This document shows, piece by piece, positions 49,717 through 62,140 of a DNA stretch of 64,000 nt. The position numbers were made by a program, and so were the translations under genes. The stretch comes from Paramecium octaurelia. Lineage: Eukaryota; Ciliophora; Oligohymenophorea; Peniculida; Parameciidae. The DNA lies in contig CAJJDP010000077.1 of NCBI GenBank assembly GCA_905182995.1, positions 124,001 to 188,000 of the forward strand, given 5' to 3'. The notes beneath the pieces are model-generated. The model did not search any database. It saw only the letters and a list, made by a program, of their open reading frames with translations, and had not been told where the DNA came from. Numbering within the stretch: position 1 is the first letter of the stretch; every line of letters starts with the position of its first letter.

Positions 49717-50235
49717 ATGGGAAACCCTTTTTCAATATTGTTCAATCGCAAAAAACCATAAATATTAATTATTGGATTGGATGCTGCAGGAAAGTCCACA
49801 ATTTTAAACTAATTGGGATTAGGAACAGTAGAAAACTTTTAAATAGGCATTGGATATTAGCAAAAAAAACTAGAGACAAAATCCTTTAATATTTTCACTT
49901 GGAATATTCAAGGACCCAATGGAGTAAGATTGATTTGGAAACACTTTTATGAGACGAGTTAAGCTTTAGTTTTAGTTGTAGATTTGACTGATAAAGAAAG
50001 AATGGAGGAAATTAAAGAATGGTTGGAATATTGCTTGATTGATAATAAAAAAAATCAATTGCCACTCTTAATATATGCAAATAAGATTGATCTTGCTTAA
50101 ATTAGCTTTAATGATTTAGTTTCTGAACTTAAGTTTGAAAAATTTTCTAACAATTGGCATCTATAACCATGTTGTGCAATTACAAGAGAAGGAATTGAGG
50201 ATGGATTCACATGGATTTTATAATAAATTAAATGA
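49717..50235 (+). CDS. ARF-like small GTPase with altered G3 motif
   Basis: An intronless 172-residue frame starts MGNPFSILF, with Gly2 suitable for N-myristoylation, as in ARF proteins. G1 is ILIIGLDAAGKSTILNQL, a classical ARF/ARL loop; G4 is YANKIDLAQ (NKxD); the G5 region is PCCAITREGIEDGF. The canonical WDVGGQ of G3 is replaced by WNIQGPNG, so the metal-associated Asp and the catalytic Gln are lost; GTP hydrolysis is expected to be weak or absent. Switch-1 Thr is also not obvious (VENFQIGIGY). Its last 6 bases start an assembly-duplicated block. Confidence 0.87.
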
Positions 50236-51620
50236 AATATTAATATTTATGTCACACATAAATTTTTAGATAAAATATCTGAAATTATTGTCGATACTTG
50301 ATAAATTTCAAATCTATTTCATAAATTTTTGTAATTGATTTTGTGTAGAGAGCAAGAAATCAAAAAGCAAAAATAAAAATACTTTAATAATTAAGATTTG
50401 AAATGGTTTTTTAAATGCAGGATAATAATATGTTCTAAGTATATCCTATTTTTATCAAGAAAATATTTAATTTAATGTGTATATCTTACTGCAGACAGAT
50501 TAATAAGAAAATTTTTATTAATAATAATCACATTAGCTTTTGATAGATTTTTCTTTATTTTATCATTATTGCCATATTCAATTCTAAAATTCATTTAGAT
50601 TAGATCTTCCATTTTATAGAGCAGTTTCTGAAGAATGAGTCTTTATTATTTATATGGAAGTAATAAATTAATCTACAATAATGTTCGAAAATACTAATGT
50701 AATTTTATCTGGTTGTTTTATCCATTGTTAAATACTTATTGCTTTTTAAAAATAATTCTAAATGAATCCTAAAATTCATAAATAATTAATTATAATAAAT
50801 CGTTTATGAAAGTTTGCTATGCAAACTTTGAATTATTTTAAATTTGATACTTAATTTAGATGCTGTCTTTTAGAAATTAATAAGATTGGTTTTTTTTGAC
50901 TTTTTCCTACAAACTTAATAATCTTAATTGTGTAGAATAGCCTAGTTCCGTTAAATGATCAATAAAGTGCATCTTAAATGAAGTAGTTTATAATATTGGA
51001 TACATTTTAATTAATAAATACACAAGTAGTAGATATTAATTAATTATTTCTTATAATATTTTTTACGCTGATTACTTAGATTATTTAGTTGAATTTGTTT
51101 TGATATATTTTTAAAATGTTATAGAACTTTACAATTATATTGAATTATTACCAAGAATTTATTTATGTTAAAATTTTCAATTAGACTACAGTTTTAATTT
51201 AGGACACTCTATTAAATACTTGATGTACCTGAAAATGCAAGCTAAGCACAAATAAAGTCAAACTATCTCAAGATTGTGAAGATCTATCACCCTGATACAA
51301 ATTCCCAATAATCCAAAAATTAAGTTATTTTTCACTACTACATTAGGAATATTTCAAAGAAGTTACAGCGGCATACACTATATTATCTAATGAATCTGAA
51401 AGACGCATGTATGATTAAAAGATAAAAAATTCAAATTAGAGAGAAAATAATAATTATCAATAGAATTAGGAGGAATATAATGAGAAAGAACATAATAAAT
51501 AGAATTAAGAGCATAATTATTCTAAACAAAATTATTAGAAAAATAATTCTTAAGAGCAAAACGAACAAACACAAACCTACATTTCCCTTGTTGTTTTCTT
51601 TTTCTTCGCTTGGTTAAGTT
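50230..51620. repeat. First copy of second assembly-duplicated segment
   Basis: These 1391 bases recur identically at 51622-53012 (offset 1392) on the other side of the single N at 51621. The block holds the intergenic region and the 5' part of the DnaJ gene. Confidence 0.9.
51165..51620 (+). CDS. Duplicate 5' part of the DnaJ gene (assembly copy)
   Basis: Identical to the start of the complete DnaJ gene at 52557, cut by the N at 51621 within the membrane segment. Not an independent gene. Confidence 0.85.
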
Positions 51621-51621
51621 N

Positions 51622-53012
51622 AAATGAAATATTAATATTTATGTCACACATAAATTTTTAGATAAAATATCTGAAATTATTGTCGATACTTGATAAATTT
51701 CAAATCTATTTCATAAATTTTTGTAATTGATTTTGTGTAGAGAGCAAGAAATCAAAAAGCAAAAATAAAAATACTTTAATAATTAAGATTTGAAATGGTT
51801 TTTTAAATGCAGGATAATAATATGTTCTAAGTATATCCTATTTTTATCAAGAAAATATTTAATTTAATGTGTATATCTTACTGCAGACAGATTAATAAGA
51901 AAATTTTTATTAATAATAATCACATTAGCTTTTGATAGATTTTTCTTTATTTTATCATTATTGCCATATTCAATTCTAAAATTCATTTAGATTAGATCTT
52001 CCATTTTATAGAGCAGTTTCTGAAGAATGAGTCTTTATTATTTATATGGAAGTAATAAATTAATCTACAATAATGTTCGAAAATACTAATGTAATTTTAT
52101 CTGGTTGTTTTATCCATTGTTAAATACTTATTGCTTTTTAAAAATAATTCTAAATGAATCCTAAAATTCATAAATAATTAATTATAATAAATCGTTTATG
52201 AAAGTTTGCTATGCAAACTTTGAATTATTTTAAATTTGATACTTAATTTAGATGCTGTCTTTTAGAAATTAATAAGATTGGTTTTTTTTGACTTTTTCCT
52301 ACAAACTTAATAATCTTAATTGTGTAGAATAGCCTAGTTCCGTTAAATGATCAATAAAGTGCATCTTAAATGAAGTAGTTTATAATATTGGATACATTTT
52401 AATTAATAAATACACAAGTAGTAGATATTAATTAATTATTTCTTATAATATTTTTTACGCTGATTACTTAGATTATTTAGTTGAATTTGTTTTGATATAT
52501 TTTTAAAATGTTATAGAACTTTACAATTATATTGAATTATTACCAAGAATTTATTTATGTTAAAATTTTCAATTAGACTACAGTTTTAATTTAGGACACT
52601 CTATTAAATACTTGATGTACCTGAAAATGCAAGCTAAGCACAAATAAAGTCAAACTATCTCAAGATTGTGAAGATCTATCACCCTGATACAAATTCCCAA
52701 TAATCCAAAAATTAAGTTATTTTTCACTACTACATTAGGAATATTTCAAAGAAGTTACAGCGGCATACACTATATTATCTAATGAATCTGAAAGACGCAT
52801 GTATGATTAAAAGATAAAAAATTCAAATTAGAGAGAAAATAATAATTATCAATAGAATTAGGAGGAATATAATGAGAAAGAACATAATAAATAGAATTAA
52901 GAGCATAATTATTCTAAACAAAATTATTAGAAAAATAATTCTTAAGAGCAAAACGAACAAACACAAACCTACATTTCCCTTGTTGTTTTCTTTTTCTTCG
53001 CTTGGTTAAGTT
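51622..53012. repeat. Second copy of the 50230-51620 block
   Basis: Starts right after N 51621; perfect repeat of 50230-51620 as far as I can compare. Continues into unique DnaJ coding sequence. Confidence 0.9.
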
Positions 53013-53625
53013 AGTAAAATAAATAAAAATAAGAATAAAATAAAGCTACAAATTTAATTCCCAATAAATACAACCCTGTTTAAACTGTTAGCTAAGAAAA
53101 AAAAGAGTTATCTGAATAAGATTGCAAGTATTATCTAAATTTATTGTTAGAGATTTGCCTTTAGACATCATCAAATACAAATCAAGAAAAGGTGATTATA
53201 TCATGGGGTAGTTATGTTATGATAGATTAATATTTGATGAGCAGAAAGTATTAAAAAAGAAAAAGGAGTTAGATGATGAATTCTAGTAAATTGGAGTAAA
53301 TAATATCAATTCATAAATATCATAATAGTCTGAAATAATATTAGTGGATTAAGTGTAACCACAATAAGTATAGACTGAAACAGAAAAGAAAGAAATATTA
53401 TTATAAAATTTAGAAATTAAAGAATAGTTTGCAGAAATAACAGAAAATGAAGAGAATAAATAAGTTGAATAACAAAAAATTAATTAAATTTCTGATGATT
53501 AAATTCACAAAGATATAAATATAGATTAATTTGAAAATAATATTGAATAACCTGTTTTTGAACAAAATCATCAAGAAGAATAATTTCAACAATAACCATA
53601 AGAGTAGAGTTAATAAGAAAATTGA
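52557..53625 (+). CDS. DnaJ (Hsp40) co-chaperone with a membrane segment
   Basis: Three exons (two 23-nt introns) encode 340 residues. The J domain begins LYQILDVPENASQAQIKSNY and carries the HPD motif (KIVKIYHPDTN), then VTAAYTILSNESERRMYDQK. The HPD loop stimulates Hsp70 ATPase. The first 15 residues (MLKFSIRLQFQFRT) are basic and amphipathic, as in a mitochondrial presequence. After a Gln/Asn-rich stretch there is one hydrophobic helix (TYISLVVFFFFAWL), followed by a polar, coiled C-terminal region. It lacks the Gly/Phe and zinc regions of types I/II, so it is a type III protein. Location in the mitochondrial inner membrane is inference. Confidence 0.88.
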
Positions 53626-54046
53626 TGTACTTTTAGATTTTATATTAAATTAAAGATTAATTCATATTGTTATTTAAGAATGTTATTGCAAATTAAAAAT
53701 ATAATAAACCATTTTTCAAATAGGATGAAGGTTTTATTATTAGCTATTCTATCAAAGATATAATAATAACTCGGAAGTCTAATATGATCATAATTATTCT
53801 TGATATATTAATTGTAATAGAAAAATAAATGAATATTAGATGTACTTAGGCTAATCATCAAAATCAACAAATAATGGGATTTTGTATCAATAGGAAATGT
53901 CCAGATTTGAGGCCTTATTGTAATTTTTGCTTACCTTGTCATAGTAAACATCTTAATAAGTTAACATCTTTGGAACTTTTATGTGGATGGATATAGCAGA
54001 GGGTACTAATTATTCAAGATGTTGAAAAGTGTGTTTAAGATTGTAA
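52617..54046. repeat. First copy of third assembly-duplicated segment
   Basis: Recurs identically at 54048-55477 (offset 1431), on the other side of N 54047. Contains most of the DnaJ gene and the first 73 codons of the WD40 gene. Confidence 0.9.
53829..54046 (+). CDS. Duplicate 5' part of the WD40 gene (assembly copy)
   Basis: Identical to the start of the complete WD40 gene at 55260, cut by the N at 54047. Not an independent gene. Confidence 0.85.
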
Positions 54047-54047
54047 N

Positions 54048-55056
54048 GTACCTGAAAATGCAAGCTAAGCACAAATAAAGTCAAACTATCTCAAGATTGT
54101 GAAGATCTATCACCCTGATACAAATTCCCAATAATCCAAAAATTAAGTTATTTTTCACTACTACATTAGGAATATTTCAAAGAAGTTACAGCGGCATACA
54201 CTATATTATCTAATGAATCTGAAAGACGCATGTATGATTAAAAGATAAAAAATTCAAATTAGAGAGAAAATAATAATTATCAATAGAATTAGGAGGAATA
54301 TAATGAGAAAGAACATAATAAATAGAATTAAGAGCATAATTATTCTAAACAAAATTATTAGAAAAATAATTCTTAAGAGCAAAACGAACAAACACAAACC
54401 TACATTTCCCTTGTTGTTTTCTTTTTCTTCGCTTGGTTAAGTTAGTAAAATAAATAAAAATAAGAATAAAATAAAGCTACAAATTTAATTCCCAATAAAT
54501 ACAACCCTGTTTAAACTGTTAGCTAAGAAAAAAAAGAGTTATCTGAATAAGATTGCAAGTATTATCTAAATTTATTGTTAGAGATTTGCCTTTAGACATC
54601 ATCAAATACAAATCAAGAAAAGGTGATTATATCATGGGGTAGTTATGTTATGATAGATTAATATTTGATGAGCAGAAAGTATTAAAAAAGAAAAAGGAGT
54701 TAGATGATGAATTCTAGTAAATTGGAGTAAATAATATCAATTCATAAATATCATAATAGTCTGAAATAATATTAGTGGATTAAGTGTAACCACAATAAGT
54801 ATAGACTGAAACAGAAAAGAAAGAAATATTATTATAAAATTTAGAAATTAAAGAATAGTTTGCAGAAATAACAGAAAATGAAGAGAATAAATAAGTTGAA
54901 TAACAAAAAATTAATTAAATTTCTGATGATTAAATTCACAAAGATATAAATATAGATTAATTTGAAAATAATATTGAATAACCTGTTTTTGAACAAAATC
55001 ATCAAGAAGAATAATTTCAACAATAACCATAAGAGTAGAGTTAATAAGAAAATTGA
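54048..55056 (+). CDS. Duplicate 3' part of the DnaJ gene (assembly copy)
   Basis: Same sequence as 52617-53625 without the presequence and first J-domain residues, because the contig starts there. Not an independent gene. Confidence 0.85.
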
Positions 55057-55477
55057 TGTACTTTTAGATTTTATATTAAATTAAAGATTAATTCATATTG
55101 TTATTTAAGAATGTTATTGCAAATTAAAAATATAATAAACCATTTTTCAAATAGGATGAAGGTTTTATTATTAGCTATTCTATCAAAGATATAATAATAA
55201 CTCGGAAGTCTAATATGATCATAATTATTCTTGATATATTAATTGTAATAGAAAAATAAATGAATATTAGATGTACTTAGGCTAATCATCAAAATCAACA
55301 AATAATGGGATTTTGTATCAATAGGAAATGTCCAGATTTGAGGCCTTATTGTAATTTTTGCTTACCTTGTCATAGTAAACATCTTAATAAGTTAACATCT
55401 TTGGAACTTTTATGTGGATGGATATAGCAGAGGGTACTAATTATTCAAGATGTTGAAAAGTGTGTTTAAGATTGTAA
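54048..55477. repeat. Second copy of the 52617-54046 block
   Basis: Starts after N 54047 inside the J domain; a DnaJ copy lacking its first 20 codons (54048-55056) followed by the complete WD40 start. Identity to 52617-54046 appears perfect. Confidence 0.9.
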
Positions 55478-56732
55478 ATTTAGCCTTGACAACCTTGTAA
55501 ATTAATTTCTTCCTTATTTGCACTTAAATATTTAATAATTAGAAGAGTTAGGACTATCTGAACTTGATATATTAATAAAAAGCTTATGTTAAATGGAAGA
55601 TTGCGAGGAATCATTATTCAATTAACTTCAATAATAAATAGAATAAATGTAATCTCTTGTTAAAGAAATACTATAAATAATAAAAACCTTTTCTTATTTG
55701 AAGTAAACTGAAATTTTAGAAAGTCCTCTAGACATAACTATTTTGGAATAGCCAAAGTATGAATGCATATTAAATTCTAATCAAAACCAATTCACATTTT
55801 AACTAATGTAATAAAATTCAATTAAAGAGGAAGAATGGTGTCGAGTAATTGCTTTTAATAATGATAATTCAATAGTGGCAGCTGGATTTCATAGGAAAAT
55901 TAAAATGTTCTCGCATATTTAAGGGTAGCTGAAATTTCTATAATTGTTAGGCGAGCATACAAATACCTTATTTACTTTAAGTTTTATGAAAAATTCAAAT
56001 AATTTAGTTTCTGGAGGCTACGATATAATCATAATATGGTAGATAAATGGATATAAATAATGGGAATGTAAATAAAAATTAAAGGAACATTCAGGTTGGG
56101 TTTTTTATTTATTGTTGAATAATGATGAAGATCTAATTATATCAAGTGGTGATAATTCAATCAAATTTTGGACGAAATAGATAAAATGGTCTTGCTCATA
56201 AACAATAACTTAACATACTAATAATGTCTATTCATTAAGTTTAAATCAAACATAAAATAAATTGATTTCCTGTTCAATTGATTCATTAATATTAGTAATA
56301 GAATAGAGAAAGTTGGATAAAAAATGGAATGTTTTATAAAAGATAAAGGTAGATTAATACGGGAATAGATTATGTTTTATAAATGATAATATATTTACAT
56401 TCTAACCTTATTGTAAAGAGTTTATGCATGTGTATGAAATGGATTGTAATTCCCAATAGTATAGGAAGACAAAGGAAATTGTTGTAAATTGTGGTTCAAA
56501 AGAGGATTGTTAATTTCAATAATAATACATTGATTCTAAAGGTTTATTATTAAATAAGAATGGAAGGAATATTATTGTAATGAAAAAGTCGGATAATGAT
56601 GACTTTGTTGTTGAGTAATCTATAGAATTTAAAAAATATAATATTTTTGGATAAGTAAGTAATGATGGAGAGTATTTAATTACTTGGGATGAGACGTCAA
56701 AGGAGATTCAGATAAGATAGTATCAGGTATGA
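55260..56732 (+). CDS. WD40 protein with cysteine-rich N-terminal module
   Basis: An intronless frame of 490 residues. The first 40 residues carry Cys/His pairs (CPDLRPYCNFCLPCHSKH), a probable zinc-binding module. A helical middle region (QLEELGLSELDILIKSLCQ and onwards) precedes at least four WD40 units: the clearest are GEHTNTLFTLSFMKNSNNLV ending IIWQ, KEHSGWVFYLLLNNDEDLII ending IKFW, and THNVY-like QHTNNVYSLSLNQTQNKLIS. The zinc module plus propeller layout is found in large ciliate families. The product is probably an adaptor; partner unknown. Confidence 0.85.
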
Positions 56733-56853
56733 ATGGTGAGGTAAATACTTAATTTGAAAGATTTAAGAAGATTAAATTCTTAATATTATTATTTTAATAT
56801 ATTGATTTATCATGCTATTTATAAATTGAGATTAAACAGGGATTTCAAATTAT

Positions 56854-59800
56854 ATGATTTTGTTTGGTATATTTGATGATTTTTAGTTTAATCAATTAAT
56901 TATTGTCCTAATCTTCATCTCGTACTCTGTTATTTAGTTCTATTTGGTTTTTCCTAATAAATTACCAGAAGATTTGATGATTTTCTAAAATTACTCAATA
57001 CCCTGCCCTAATTTAAACTGATCATGTATTTGAATGATACAATAATAAAATTCTACTATAAAGAGCACTTTTTATTCTAAGTTATCAAAGTGAAAAATTC
57101 AATATTAGTTAAACTAATGATCAATCTGAAACGGTTGAGAATTTCATTCGCAATATTTCGTAAATTAAATTAATTTTATCTAATTTTATAATCTCAAAAT
57201 GATGATACTTTCAGAATTAAAAATGGTAATGATATTGGTATACGTCCATTGATAAATATACCTATTAAAGTGATATAATTGAATGTGCAGCTATCAAAGA
57301 AGGGGAATCAATCAGGCTAAATAATTTATTAATAATTTTCCTTAATTATAGTCTTTGTTCTAAATGAAAATATTAAAGCATTGCTAAAAGTAAATAAAAT
57401 ACTTGGTAAAATATTGAGAGTACTGTATTTTTAATTTTGTTTAATTATTCAAAAAAATTGGATTATCTTAAGATAATAAATGGACAATCCATAATCATAT
57501 TCAGAAAGCTTAATCCTGATAAAAAATCAGAAATCAGTTACTATTAAATAATATGAATTATCATCATTTCATCGAAATCTTTTATTTTTTCATTGCTCCT
57601 CTATACTACCTTCTTAATTCCACACAAATTATGATTTAAATCATTAAATATATTGATATCTGAAAATTAGTACAAAATATAAACCTCAAGTTATATTAAG
57701 ATTATGATTAAATATTTGTAAATATGATTTTTGTATAAACATCATCTTTGTTAAAGCCTGCCTTGTTTAAAATGAAATATAAATAACAATGAATTCGTTA
57801 ATTTAAGGAAGTAATCTTACTTATGAATGTGAAAAGTGTCAATAAGGAGTCAGTGTATAGAAAATTTTCAAAAACTAAAGATAATTCTTTAATAGTAAGT
57901 TATCGTTTAAAGATAGAATATTCATTTAAATCTGTTACTTTTCATGAAGAAAAAATCTATGCTTTAACTACAGAACATTCTATAAACATATATTAGAAAG
58001 AAATAGAAGAAGTTATACATAATGCTATCGTAATTCCAATAGATCAAAACTATGAATGCTTTATTCTTACATACTCAGAACTACTAAATATTATTTTAGA
58101 CTGTTACCTAAATCAAACATTGTTTCTATTCTCTTTGTAAGATACATAACTCAGAGAGATTTACTTCGCCAACAGTTATACTCCTAATTAAACTAAAATC
58201 AGCTCTATGGTCAAAAATAATTTAACGTACATCATATATGGCTAGTCTTTTACTCAATTCAATCCTACTAATAAAAATTAGACCATATTAAATTTGACAA
58301 TTTTATAAGAATAAAGAAGGCGCTTTTATTTTATTGCAAAAGACAATTTAAAAGATTATGCGTATGATTTTTTTTGTTTCAAATAGAGAGACTATAAACT
58401 AAACAATATTTATATAATATTATGGAGATATCATCACTTATGTTATATAAGAAAATGGAACTCTTTTCTAAACAAATAATATATCATTCGTTCATGAAAT
58501 TATTAACATGGCTTACTATTATTCCTAAGATGAATATTATTAATTTGATAGACTCTTTTTAATAGTTTTAGCTGATGATTTCGATTATATGTATTTTGTT
58601 AATGTCTTTTATAGTGATACATCTAATGTATAGATTTTGGAGTCTAAATAATAACGAAAAGCAATAGATCGAGAAGCTTAGATATTTGTGAATTAAAATT
58701 TTATTATCCTTTATAAGAACTATACAATTAGCATTTTGAAAAACTAAGAATTTAATCAAATTTTATTCAGAAAAAAATATGTATCTGATAATAATACTGT
58801 GATATATTTTGATCAATCAAAGGAAGAATTATTCATTTTTAGTAGAATTACTTAAATCTATACACTTTAGGTACCTTTTTTAAGTTTTGCATCAAATGAA
58901 AGTTAAGGCAATTTTTCTATTCATGCTTTTGAAATAGACGATTATTACCAAATACATCTATGCAAGGTTAATATACATTTTCTTTAAGTTTCTTAATCAG
59001 ATAACAACACTTATTTTATATTCCACTCCCCATAAATGAAATATTATAATTTATTATAATTTTCTTTTGTTTATTAAATCGAATGTGTGTCAGGTCCACT
59101 TTTTTAAGCAATATCTTGGGTTAGCACGCCAGAATTAGGGTTTTTTTAGGATAATACCTTATAAAAAGTCAATTAATCAATATAATCAAATGAGTATTAT
59201 ATAGTGAAAGCTTTCTCTATTGCTTTGTTCTAAGAATGCAAAAGCAGAATTTTTAGTTGCATATTTATGGTTGCTGTAAGTAATTAAAATATAAAAATTT
59301 ATGAAGAAGGAAGTAAATCAATAGTTAGCACCATTAACATTACATATATGAAGATTAATGTCACTTAAATTGAAATAACTTTCGCAGTGCTAAATTAATA
59401 GCTGTTCTTCATAATTTGTCTCAGTTTTGGTTAAAGTATAATATAAATTTACTAATATAATGCTACGTTATATTTGACTAACAATATCACCTTAACCACA
59501 GAACCATTTACATAGTTTTAATTGTTATCTGATTCGGTAGTGTTGTTACAAAATACAAATTCAATCGCAATAATTACATTTGATAATAAAAGTTAAGTAT
59601 TATTAAATTCAAAGATTTTTGAGGAGACTTCAAGTTTATAGATTCCTTTTAATTTAATAAACATATTTATAAACTAGTAATACTAATCTAGAGTCCTATA
59701 CATTAACAACAATAATAATTTTATAATAGGTTACATAACAGAACATCTTTAATTTGTTTTAATATCAATCTAGAATGTTATTTTTGAAATAGAAAATCTG

Positions 59801-61390
59801 TTGGTAGTAAAAAATCTCTTAATATTGTCATGGATTCCTTAATATTAAGAAGTTATTTATTTTGAAGTTTGGAACGTAAAGAATTTGACAAATCCTCAAT
59901 ACTTAAAATAAATGAGATCCATAAATTTTGGATTAGATAAACAATCTATTTCCTATTATTCTGACATTTAATTTTTTTATGTGTCAAATAACTTAACTTT
60001 GAATGTATCCAATCCAAATTTACCTGGACATTCAACCCTTTACTATAGAATTCCATATGATGGTCTTTACTTTACAAGCATAGCTATTGACAGCATGGTT
60101 TTTCTTTTTTTAATCACAGCTTCTTTTTACTTTCACCTATTTTACTACAAAGTTTTTTTAATAACTCTTTACATTAAAATTTCCTAACAGAACAAATTTT
60201 TAATTTCACTTTTTCCTCGTACCTTTATGATAGCAACCAAATTTAATAGTCAAACAACTCATTAATAATAATAAATAACTATCTATATATAAACTTTAAA
60301 AATAAGACATTTCTGTATAGGGAAAATTACCAAATTAAAGTTTTAGCCAAAATACTTGGTTAAGAATATCAAATAATCAGCTTTATATTTGAAACAATGA
60401 AAATCTTAATAATGGAGTTCATACGTATTTTATTAATTAAAGTTAATAATAGCTGGGTCAATTCATATGCATAAGTACTTAATTTGGATTCTAGACCCTC
60501 TAAATTTAGATAGGCAATAGCTTAATAATAATTTATATGTATTTTAAAGCAATTCATAAAGATTAATTATATTACAAATTTGCAAAGATAGATAATCAGT
60601 CAACATTTACACATGGAGTTGAAAACTCTATCCTTTTAGAAAGCATTACCTATCAACTTTTTTCATTTGACACTATACCAATGATTTTAGAAAAAACAAA
60701 GAAATTACTTTAATGATATCAAATTCTAATTTTAATTTAATCGTTTCATTCCTTTTGGTAATTAATAAACAAAACATCACAAATAGTCAACTGATCTATC
60801 AAAGTATTATTTAAACATCTCCACCAAATGATAAACATAATTTTAATGTATCATAGTTGCCACAATATGATTCAGGTTTGTTATTATTTATGTATTCAAA
60901 CGTATCCGACAAATCCAATTAAACACATATGATTACTCTTTATAATATTTCTTATTATGAAAATTTTTATGTTGAGAATATTAGTTTTTAAACTCCCCTC
61001 CTATTTATAGGTGGATATCTTTTTACACTTAATTAAACTTTGGTTAATGCCTTCTCATTTATTGCAAAAAATAATTCATTTGGAAAGATATTAATTATTT
61101 TGAATAATGGTAGTACTTTAGAATTCTAATTGAATGTATTCTCTCTAAAAATTGATTTAATGTAAGTTATAAAAAGAGATACACCAATACATTTATAAGC
61201 TTATAATTACTACAACTCTAATTCAGCTTATGTTATATTAAAATTTCAAAAAATGCATATATTTGAAAGTACATCATTTTACATTTTGTTTGGAATCATT
61301 ATAATTGTATTAGTAACGTCGTATTTAGTATACTTAGCTTATCAAGGTAGTAAAATATATGAATAAGATGATTCAGCTGATGAATTATGA
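56854..61390 (+). pseudogene. Large type I membrane protein gene with multiple frame breaks
   Basis: Coding-quality sequence runs through this whole region, but in all three plus frames in turn. A hydrophobic start (LIIVLIFISYSVIQFYLVF) at 56854, long Asn/Ser/Tyr-rich extracellular-like stretches with many N-x-S/T sites (SNFNLIVSFLLVINKQNIT, YENFYVENISF), and a single terminal membrane helix (FYILFGIIIIVLVTSYLVYL) with short acidic tail ending ADEL at 61388. From ATG 57823 the frame is open to 58375, then continues only if one T is removed from the T8 run 58368-58375. Further apparent one-base breaks lie at T7 60105-60111, at 60391-60395 and at A6 60691-60696; upstream of 57823 there are more. 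Either a pseudogene or homopolymer sequencing errors. Confidence 0.6.
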
Positions 61391-61479
61391 ATATCATATA
61401 ATTTTTATTATACAATTCTAGAAAATATTTTTTAATTTGATCTTTTCAAACATATAATTATAGCCATTTTCTGCATTCT

Positions 61480-62110
61480 AATGAATTTACTTATCTTAAA
61501 CCTTATAAGTTTTACTTACTTAATCTAAATTTATGACAAATTAAAAAATAGCTGTGGATTTCTTAATTTTTTCCAATTGTTGATTTAATAGGGCTTAGTT
61601 CAAACACTTTATAATAATTGATCCATAGGCTTTAACGCAATAATTTAGAATATCTATAGTTTTAATGATTACAACGTTAGAAAATAATTAAGAACTATAA
61701 TGGGGTTTCATATATTCAAAATAATTAATTTAGCTTGATACTAATACAAGTTATTAACTGCTATAAGGAACGATTTTGATTTTAAAGAACTATATATTAT
61801 ACACTATTATTCTTAAATATTATAATATCATTGTAGCTTTTTGGTTTTGACAATAAATTATATTTAAACAAATAAATTAATTATAATTTAAAGTAGTCCT
61901 TGTTCTACGTCCTTTATTAATCTAAAAAATTATCAACTATTTCAATTTGAAATAACATATTCAACTTAAATTAGGATTAAAATTTTTGATTAATAAGTAG
62001 GATTGTATGAGTAATTAAAACAGATTTTTATTGATGTGAATTTGTGTTATAATAAATTATGTATTCATATTCATTATGTATTCATATTCATTAATATTAA
62101 GAGGGCAATT
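61480..62110 (+). pseudogene. Degenerate membrane-protein-like ORF
   Basis: ATG at 61480 opens MNLLILNLISFTYLIQIYDK, a signal-like start. A 31-nt candidate intron (61590-61620) joins it to ...NNQELQWGFIYSKQLIQLD, ending at a TGA near 61858, while another frame stays open up to about 62110. In-frame TGAs at 61619 and 61736 interrupt the intronless reading. I cannot decide between a spliced gene and a remnant. Confidence 0.3.
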
Positions 62111-62140
62111 ATAATAAATAATAAAAAATAAAAAGATACA

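Noticed and set aside
51165..55056. A cluster of three DnaJ genes
   Set aside because: Identical copies separated by single Ns; one gene only.
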